From: Diphasiastrum complanatum
Taxonomy: Eukaryota; Streptophyta; Lycopodiopsida; Lycopodiales; Lycopodiaceae
Length of the DNA: 64,000 bases
Assembly: GCA_029204225.1 (NCBI GenBank)
Contig: CM055103.1
Location: 54,366,926-54,430,925, forward strand
Reading direction: 5' to 3'
In this document: piece by piece, positions 57,664 to 64,000 of the stretch
How the letters are laid out: every line of letters starts with the position of its first letter
Position numbering within the stretch: position 1 is the stretch's first letter
Made by a program: the position numbers and the translations under genes
Notes under the pieces: model-generated
Told to the model about the DNA's origin: nothing
Seen by the model: the letters and a program-made list of their open reading frames with translations, nothing else
Database searches by the model: none

Positions 57664-58130
57664 TCAAGAATATCCATCATAAAAACTACTCTCAAGAATA
57701 TCTAGTCCACATGAAATGCTTGCCGTTTTGAAACTAGTATCACGTAAATTATTTGCGAGTACGAATTCTACTGCAGCAATGTCCGCGTCAATATCTACGG
57801 CCTCCGGTACCATTCCTAGCTTTGATAAGTTGTGCTCGCATTGTGATAGTGCCTGCGGATGGCTTAGCCGGACGCGTTTGAACTCCTCCATTGCAATCCC
57901 TAGAAGTGCGAGGAGGCAGTGACAGACAGGAAGGTGCACCCTCATCTAATACGTGCAATCGATGGCGTAACAGCAGATCGTAGTTTTTTGTGAAATGCTT
58001 CCGCCAGTAGAATTCTGTATTGGTAGCACTGCTCTATCTGCCGACGGCGTCAAAGGGAATGTCACATTTACGGCATGGCAATGACTTGCAGTCGGGATAA
58101 GCTTTGGTGGCCTGAGGGACCAGGATGCGT
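57664..58130 (-). pseudogene. ADT: Arogenate/prephenate dehydratase fragment
   Basis: The minus strand carries the prephenate dehydratase domain of plant arogenate dehydratase (plastid phenylalanine synthesis) in three frames. KAYPDCKSLPC (58.08-58.10 kb) leads to AVLPIQNSTGGSI (58.0-58.03 kb), then NYDLLLRHRLHVL, VHLPVCHCLLALLGI, LSHPQALSQCEHNLSKLG, VEFVLANNLRDTSF and CGLDILES (57.69 kb). The family form is VLPIENSxGGSI..NYDLLLRHRLHI..CLLALPG..SHPQALxQC. A stop and two frameshifts break it. The transit peptide, first third, catalytic TRF region and ACT domain are missing. Base composition is more GC-rich than the surroundings, which suits a captured or retroposed piece of a cellular gene. 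Confidence 0.85.
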
Positions 58131-58214
58131 TCCTCTGAGGGCAGTAGATCTTTTAGTACTTGAAGCAGTCAGGTAACGTAATTGATCGAAAAGGAGCAAA
58201 AGCGCGTGAGAGCA

Positions 58215-58255
58215 GCCACAAAAGCTTATCCCGACTGCAAGTCATTGCAATGCTG
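58215..58255 (+). repeat. Second arogenate dehydratase scrap, inverted
   Basis: 41 bp that match the reverse complement of 58071-58111 with about three mismatches (core AAAGCTTATCCCGACTGCAA). It encodes KAYPDCKSLQC on the plus strand, so the same exon piece is present in both directions 103 bp apart. Confidence 0.85.
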
Positions 58256-60139
58256 AGATCCAGGAGGAAATTACGAAAAACAAGAAAACAAACACGCAGA
58301 AAGCAAAACAATCAGGGGAGCTAACAGGAAACATGTTCTTATAAGATGCAGTAAGTCGATCAGCTCAGGGCTCAGCACAACAGGCTAATCAAATGCTTAA
58401 AATGTAATGAAAATCGCACTGCCTTATTTTAAACATGAATGGATTAACTAAACTGATCGATACATCTATGTGATCAATTCTTTATGGGGTCACCCAGAAG
58501 CAGCAACCTAGCTTCTGGGGTTAATGGACAGTGCCGTCACTGGCTTCCAGGAGGATAAAGTTCTTAGCACCGCTTGATTACTAGAAGTGGCGTTCTTTTT
58601 TATTACTTCTATGGCAACTGATGTTGCTTTAATAAGAACAAAAGATCAAAGTTCACCAAAGCCCAGCTGCCCGCTGCTGCTGAAGGCGAAGGAGCGAGTG
58701 AGATGTCATTCACCTTCGCTGGAAGATGCGAAGCTCTTTCTGTCTTCCCCTTCGTCGAAAGAGCATTGGCAGTTCCTTTCGTCAATTTTCGGTCCACTTG
58801 AGAAGTATTTGCATATGTATGTATGTTTATATATATATATATACATCACCTTGTTAAGGACCAAATCAAATGGAAGGACGAAAGAGTTCTTGCATGTGAT
58901 TTATGCATGACACTTCTATACTTTTGTTTGTTAGTAAAAGTGGATACTAGGTGTACTATTGATTTAGCCTTTCCTTTCTCTTAAAACGTATAAAGGTCCT
59001 CTTGTGTGTGAAATCTTCATGGCCTTGAGTTTGCTTTGCGTATTGGAGACCCTCTTTAGGGTTTTAGTCGCCTCAAAAAGTTTTGGTTGTATAAGCAATT
59101 TTCAACTTTGCATGGGGTTCTCCGAAAGTGTAACTTTTTTATGTACATGGCTTTTAGTTGTAACATCATTGATACATCTTATGTTACGACGTATAAGCCC
59201 ATAACTTTTAGAACCTTGGTACAGTGTGGACTGGGGTCAAGCTGTAGTCAGTTTAAGAATGGTGATTTATCTACCTAAATTGACTTTGAAACAGATTTCT
59301 CTAGTCCACAATCGGAGGAATGGCTGAAGGAATATTTTTTGCCTTTGTGTAAATTCTAACTAGGAACTTATGAACCAGGCTCTTAATATGGGATTAGCGG
59401 CAAATTAACAATTCTTTACGAAATGGTTCCCAAGCATGTACCTAGTAAACAAAAATTTGATTTTTTGGCACTATGTTTTTTTTTAATGATTTAATTTTGG
59501 AGTAAGATATTGCCAAAAAATTGTACTTAAATTTACTTTAGGATTTTTACTTAAATTTACTTAAATTGTACTTGAGGATTTTTATATATAATCCATATTT
59601 ATTCCTTTTCGGTTGATAATGTACCGATTGTTTTTTTGCTTTTGTCTTCTAATTGATTTTGATCATTAGGAAAGGACTGGCAAAAAGCTTTTAACAACAA
59701 AAGAGATTTGACATCATGTTACGATTTCTGTTACATTTACATTTGCAGTTATATACTAGATGCATTATGAGTTTGATCTTAGAGACACCTAGTAAAATTT
59801 AGTGCTAATCAATCCTACATTGCACCTTTACCCTGGGTTACCACACAAGGTGAGCAAGAGTTAAGGCCTAAATGTAGGTCTCATTTTCATAGACTATTGT
59901 AGGTTATTTGCATAGACTATAATAGGTAACTAATAGGTAAGTTACAAAGTACAACTAGAGTAGGGTTAGTATAGGATGACCTTTCATTGTCCTAACTACA
60001 ATAGGACCCTAGGCATTGAAACTAGTATATGCCTAATAAAGCTTATATCATGGTTAGTTCACATTGAACTTTGACCATTTGATTAAGGTATATTGTAAAG
60101 TTCTACATAGATTCTTTTGAGAAATTCGACATCTTCAAG
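58256..60139. other. No gene recognised
   Basis: A 107-codon plus-strand frame (58587-58910) sits in a GC-richer stretch but has no motif I know. The rest is AT-rich with a short (AT) run near 58831-58846 and repeats of ATAGGTAA/TAGACTAT near 59.9 kb. Confidence 0.45.
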
Positions 60140-62773
60140 ATGACAACCAAGTATCACTTACATGTGAAATTAGAGAAGGATTATGCGACAACCAAACCTG
60201 CATGGGGTGTTAACTTAAATCCGTATGAGATGCATTGTTGGAGATTAGAAGGCAAAAAACATATTGACCTATGGGTAAGAGGTGATTTATACCCCTGCAA
60301 TCCACTAGTAGATGTGCCTCCTAAATAATATGATGTACATAGTTTGTTAAAGTTCATTGGGGATGGTGGTAATGGATTCCTTGGCTATTGTCAAGCAATG
60401 GATTCTCGAAGAATTCAAGCTGACATTGGCAAATATGGCAAACATTCATATATTGAGTATGAATGACAATTTAAAGTCATTACATGGAATAAATATGAAA
60501 TTGGAACAGGAGATAAATGATTTAAAAATAGAGCTTGCCAGTTCTGTCGCAAAAATTGAAGAATTGAAATCTTCAATCAGTATATTTGAGAGGACAATAT
60601 ATGGCTTACAACGAAAGCGTGGAGTCTTAATGGATCAGCAAGCACAAAATGAGAACACTAAAAGACACAAACTAGAAGCTTTGGCACCAGGTGGTGGTGC
60701 CAGTAAAATACGTATGAGAGACACAAAAGAGTTCTTGCAAAAGATGGTTGGAAAATATTTTATTGCTGGAAAATATATGAAACATTTTCTGAAGGGTAAA
60801 GATTTGATTAAAATTGTGGAAGATGAAACAAGTGATTCAATTCGCTTGAGAATTGCAAAAGAGCTAGTCAACAAGCTCAAGCCAAATCCAAATGTTAAAG
60901 AGATGATGTACGCATGTGACCAAGGAGGTGTGAGTTGCAAGGGGTATAGAGCTTTAAAGAAGTATATGAAACGCTCTGACAAAAATGGGTTAAAACACCA
61001 TCAGATAATACCTACTTATAAACTTGTTGAATCCATCAAACGAGAATGCAATTCGATTTTGCTCTCTAAATTAGGAGAGTTTCAGCATATTGAGGATTCA
61101 TTTACAATAACCAATAAGAAGAAAGGACCTGCGACTTGTTTTCATTATCATCAAGGCAAGAATATATTCTTAGATCTGGAAAAGGTCCAAGCAATGATGA
61201 TCTGACATTACGAAGTTAAAACAAATGGTAAGAACATTTCTTGTAGATTCCGATTTTCAGTTGTATGCTTCTCTTCAACTGATATGTTTTCATAATGAAA
61301 ATTTTGTTTTATAGATTGTGGAGGTAAAGTTATATTTGTTATTAAGTTGGACGAAGTGAAAATCGTAAAAGGGCGTAAACTTGAACGTGTCACAATCACC
61401 TTGATGAACCATGAATTGCAATAGTTTGGCGGAAGTTATTGTAAAGAATTTAGTGTGCAATCCGAAAATCACATATGGTGGATAGCTATATTTGAAGTTG
61501 CTAAGGAGTCTCATGAAGTATTGAAGTGGCTATTTGAAAAATGTAGTATATCTAAGATAATACATGCACAAAATGAAGGCAAATTGCTCAATGTTGAAGG
61601 AGAAAGCTTTGTTGTAGAACGACACCTAGCTGCTGATTTGAAGACCTTGAAATGTATGTACGGTTGTGGTCTCGATGCAAATGAAAGCATTTTTGTATAT
61701 ATTGTATGTTTGAATCTGGACGAAACAGAAGTATTTTGAATTGCAACCAACGTCTTGCACCAAATAGACACAATCTAGACAAAGCTTGGAGCCTTGTGTT
61801 GAACACTCCTCTCCAAAGAGTCCATTTTGGTGAATTACAAATACTGGACAAATTATTATTTTTGCATTGTTGTTACACATGGAACATGCAGCCCAAATCA
61901 AGAGCAGATGTTAGCGTTAGAAATCTAGAGATAATTTTATCTAATATGAGATTGCATGGGGTCCATGTGGGTCTTACCAAAGACGTTGAGATGAATGGAA
62001 AAATGCAAGATGTTCCAACAAAATTTTCAATGGGTGGTGTGAAAGCAAGACACTTATGTCAACTCATATTGTACGCAAAAGCAGTGTTGAATGGGAATAC
62101 TGGAAGAAATTATGTCAATGCACAACAAATATTGGCTCAGATCCTCGCATGGCAAGTATAGGTGCTAAGGTCTGGCAAGCATTTGATGCCTTGTCACAAA
62201 CTATCAACAAAAAGATGATGAGAGATGAAGATTTGGATAGATACACAAGAGAAGTCAAAACATTCATGCAATTGATGATCGATGCATGGGGAGATACACA
62301 CATAACTCACTATATGGTATGTGTGTATCATATTTTTTACTTTTGTATTTATGTATTTATAAAGATTTAAACTAATACAAATTTTATTTGAACATCACAT
62401 CTTTTATGCTAATGGACCTTGGTTTATAAAAACCTATGGATCATTAGCTATTTGGAATATGCAAGGGATGGAGAAGAGTCATTACAGGGCAAAGGCTGCA
62501 AATTTCAAAAATTCACGCCATGGCGGAGGAAAGGGTCTTAGTAATGCATTGGTTGAGATATTCCAATGGTTTTACAGAGGAGTTTTGGGCCGAGGACACT
62601 TTGAAAACACAAGAACTGAAGAGTTGAGTTCAATGATCTCCAATTCAAATTCAGTTAGAAAGACCGCATGGCAATCCTCTAATGCTAAAACAAGACACCA
62701 AGAATGGAGGATATCTAGAGTCCGAGTTGGAAAGAGATGGATGCTGAGGCCACCAACATCCAATGTTTTGTAA
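60140..62773 (+). pseudogene. Uncharacterised intron-bearing gene family, copy 2 (long)
   Basis: Not assigned to a known family. Exon A starts at ATG 60140 (MTTKYHLHVKLEKDY) and has a TAA at 60326-60328. LGYCQ lies at 60380-60394. After a frame change, a 282-codon frame (60357-61205) has a coiled coil (residues ~35-85), YKLVESIKRECNS and NIFLDLEKV (61161-61187). An intron 61228-61314 (GTAAGA to TTTTATAG) leads to KLDEVKIVKG, WWIAIFEVAKES, VERHLAADLKTLKCMYG and, in other frames, NMQPKSRAD and MSTHIVRKSSVEWEYW. A donor GTATGTGT at 62317 precedes the last exon: GPWFIKTYGSLAIW, GMEKSHYRAKAANF, HGGGKG. The D-L-K and GPWF..GMEK regions recall uncharacterised transposase-like proteins, an inference only. 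Poly(A)-like AATAAA words occur near 62.89 kb. Four or more lesions suggest decay. Confidence 0.6.
61228..61314 (+). other. Predicted GT-AG intron in copy 2 of the uncharacterised family
   Basis: Donor ATG|GTAAGAAC, acceptor TTGTTTTATAG, 87 bp. Splicing joins KTN to DCGGKVIFVIKLDE in one frame. In copy 1 the matching interval (4416-4483, 68 bp) equals the spliced length of copy 2 (about 69 bp), so copy 1 lacks this intron. Confidence 0.65.
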
Positions 62774-63062
62774 AACAATGCTAGAGAAGCAACAAAAATT
62801 GATGTGATGGAATAGAAGCAATTTATGTTAGATTGTACTTCGAATATTCCTTTGTGATAAATATTATTGACTAATTGGATTGTTGTTATAAATAAAAATT
62901 GTTTAATTTTATTTTATAATAATATCTATTTTTGAAAACATGTCCTTCTATATAAGAGTGTGAGTTCTCATTCTGTTGTCACTTCCTGCTCTGTTGAAAT
63001 TTCTTCCCTCGTAGTTTAACTTCTCTCGTGTAATTAGACTAGTAATTTGCTGGTAAATTAGT
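62774..63062. other. Downstream AT-rich spacer
   Basis: AATAAA-type words at about 62890. Nothing else recognised. Confidence 0.5.
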
Positions 63063-63462
63063 TGTGAAAAAAGTGGATCTTGAATGGATCCAAACTCCTA
63101 AAATACTTGGCTAAGATCTTTGCACAACAAGCTACAAAAGCTAGAAATGGCAAAGCATCCTAATGCTACCTTTGATACACATGAACTTGACAAAGCATTC
63201 AAGTGCTCATTTCCTTGGCACATTCACAAAGGGTTCTATTCTTCCTTTTTGCCACTCCATTCTGTTGTAGAGTCCTAGGACTAGAGTACTCCCTTCCCAT
63301 GTGCTATGCAAAAATCTTTGAACTTACTTGAAGTGTATTCCCCTCCAGTATCTGATCTCAAGCATTTGATCTTTGTACTAAATTAATTTTCCACTTCATT
63401 CTTAAACTTGACAAATGCAGCAAACACTTCATCATTGGTTTTAAGAAGATAGACCCACATTA
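63063..63462 (-). mobile_element. Element A-family deletion derivative (LTR end fused to integrase)
   Basis: 63063-63212 resembles the first 150 bp of the element A LTR (TGTGAAAAAAGTGGATC...CCAAACTCC). At 63213 it jumps to integrase sequence matching 14938-15185 (CCTTGGCACATTCACAAAGG...). Both parts keep the order and strand of element A, so a deletion removed the rest of the LTR, RNase H and RT. The integrase is frame-broken (a 9-bp-scale gap near 63292). Confidence 0.85.
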
Positions 63463-64000
63463 GAAAAAATTTGAGCACAAAAGGGGCCTTTAAAAAAGAA
63501 ACCTTTTATTTTTTTTCTCAAAATTTTCTTCCACATGGTCCAATGAAAACACTCAAATTTGAAATCTACATAACGTAGCTCCTTCAAATTAATTTTCATT
63601 TCTTTTTAAAGAAATGTAATTTTGCGTCGGGGGCAACCCGTAAATAAGCCATTTTATTTGTAGTATAGTATGCAACTCAGCAAAAAAACAGTGTAACTTT
63701 TTACCGGCAACTCGGATTGAGACAATTATGGTGCCATTAGAAAGCCCTCGATGAGAGCTTTTCAATGACACCAACATGACCCAGTTCCAAGCTACAGTGA
63801 AGAAGTTATGCTAGTCCAAGTTTTGGTCGGTCAACACTTGGTCAACCCGATATCTCTTTCAAGCGCAGTTGACCGGTTTGACCAAGCTACGGTGAAGAAG
63901 TTATGGCCAGTTAAAGTTTTGGTAGGTCAACACTTGGTCAACCCGATATCTCTTTCAAGCGCAGTTGGCCGGTTTGTCACGATATATCTTTCAAGCGCAG
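63463..64000. repeat. Gypsy 3' non-coding repeat, second copy, with 105-bp tandem units
   Basis: 63464-63750 matches 29320-29600. From 63790 a unit of 105 bp repeats (AGCTAC[AG]GTGAAGAAGTTATG at 63790 and 63895), each with GGTCAACACTTGGTCAACCC and CTCTTTCAAGCGCAGTTG. A third, shortened unit runs to the window end. Confidence 0.85.

Noticed and set aside
58587-58910. 107-codon frame as a host exon next to the dehydratase fragment
   Set aside because: No recognisable domain, it runs into an (AT) repeat, and splice signals are not convincing.

Overview
The window looks like intergenic DNA from a large land-plant genome. Nearly everything recognisable is transposable-element sequence in several states of decay: at least ten Ty1/copia fragments, two Ty3/gypsy fragments, one CACTA transposase fragment and Helitron pieces. 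Between these lie long simple-sequence and minisatellite tracts. No intact cellular gene, tRNA, rRNA or CRISPR array was found. The only recognisable cellular gene sequence is a broken arogenate dehydratase fragment. The CACTA fragment (motif GLKSHDWHKFL) and the copia-dominated landscape would suit a fern or other non-seed plant, but I cannot name the organism and this lean is weak.

Layout: 0-5.9 kb, copia gag/protease and integrase scraps, an LTR-like repeat, and the first copy of an uncharacterised, intron-bearing gene family (3.48-4.53 kb). 5.9-11 kb, copia pol fragments, including one LTR that has a polypurine tract on one side and a primer-binding site on the other. 11.2-20.9 kb, a decayed minus-strand copia element (B), split by a young, nearly complete copia element (A, 12179-18610) with 655-bp LTRs differing at 2 positions and a perfect 5-bp target-site duplication. 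20.9-24 kb, more copia 3' and 5' ends. 24.3-25.1 kb, CACTA transposase; 25.6-26.1 kb, a 25-bp minisatellite. 27.5-29.9 kb, gypsy gag/protease and its 3' non-coding repeats. 30.1-34.7 kb, a rearranged B-family block (LTR, gag-protease duplicated head to tail, then an inverted LTR with the pol 3' end). 36.6-41.0 kb, copia element C with an internally triplicated linker. 41.0-42.5 kb, a gypsy scrap, an LTR and a leader. 43.5-50.4 kb, Helitron helicase, an 18-bp minisatellite, three Helitron-like 3' termini, duplicated microsatellite-rich segments and a T-rich tract. 51-57.6 kb, unknown coding-like DNA and copia fragments. 57.66-58.26 kb, arogenate dehydratase fragments in both orientations. 60.1-62.8 kb, the second and longer copy of the uncharacterised family. 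63.06-64.0 kb, a copia deletion derivative and the gypsy repeat again.

How the parts relate: element A supplies the reference architecture (tRNA-iMet primer site, gag-protease-integrase-RT-RNase H, polypurine tract) for reading the broken copies. All six primer sites seen match the same initiator-Met tRNA type. The best candidate for something undescribed is the two-copy family at 3.5 and 60.1 kb. It shares ordered motifs, has GT-AG introns, and its longer copy ends in a region that resembles uncharacterised transposase-like proteins.
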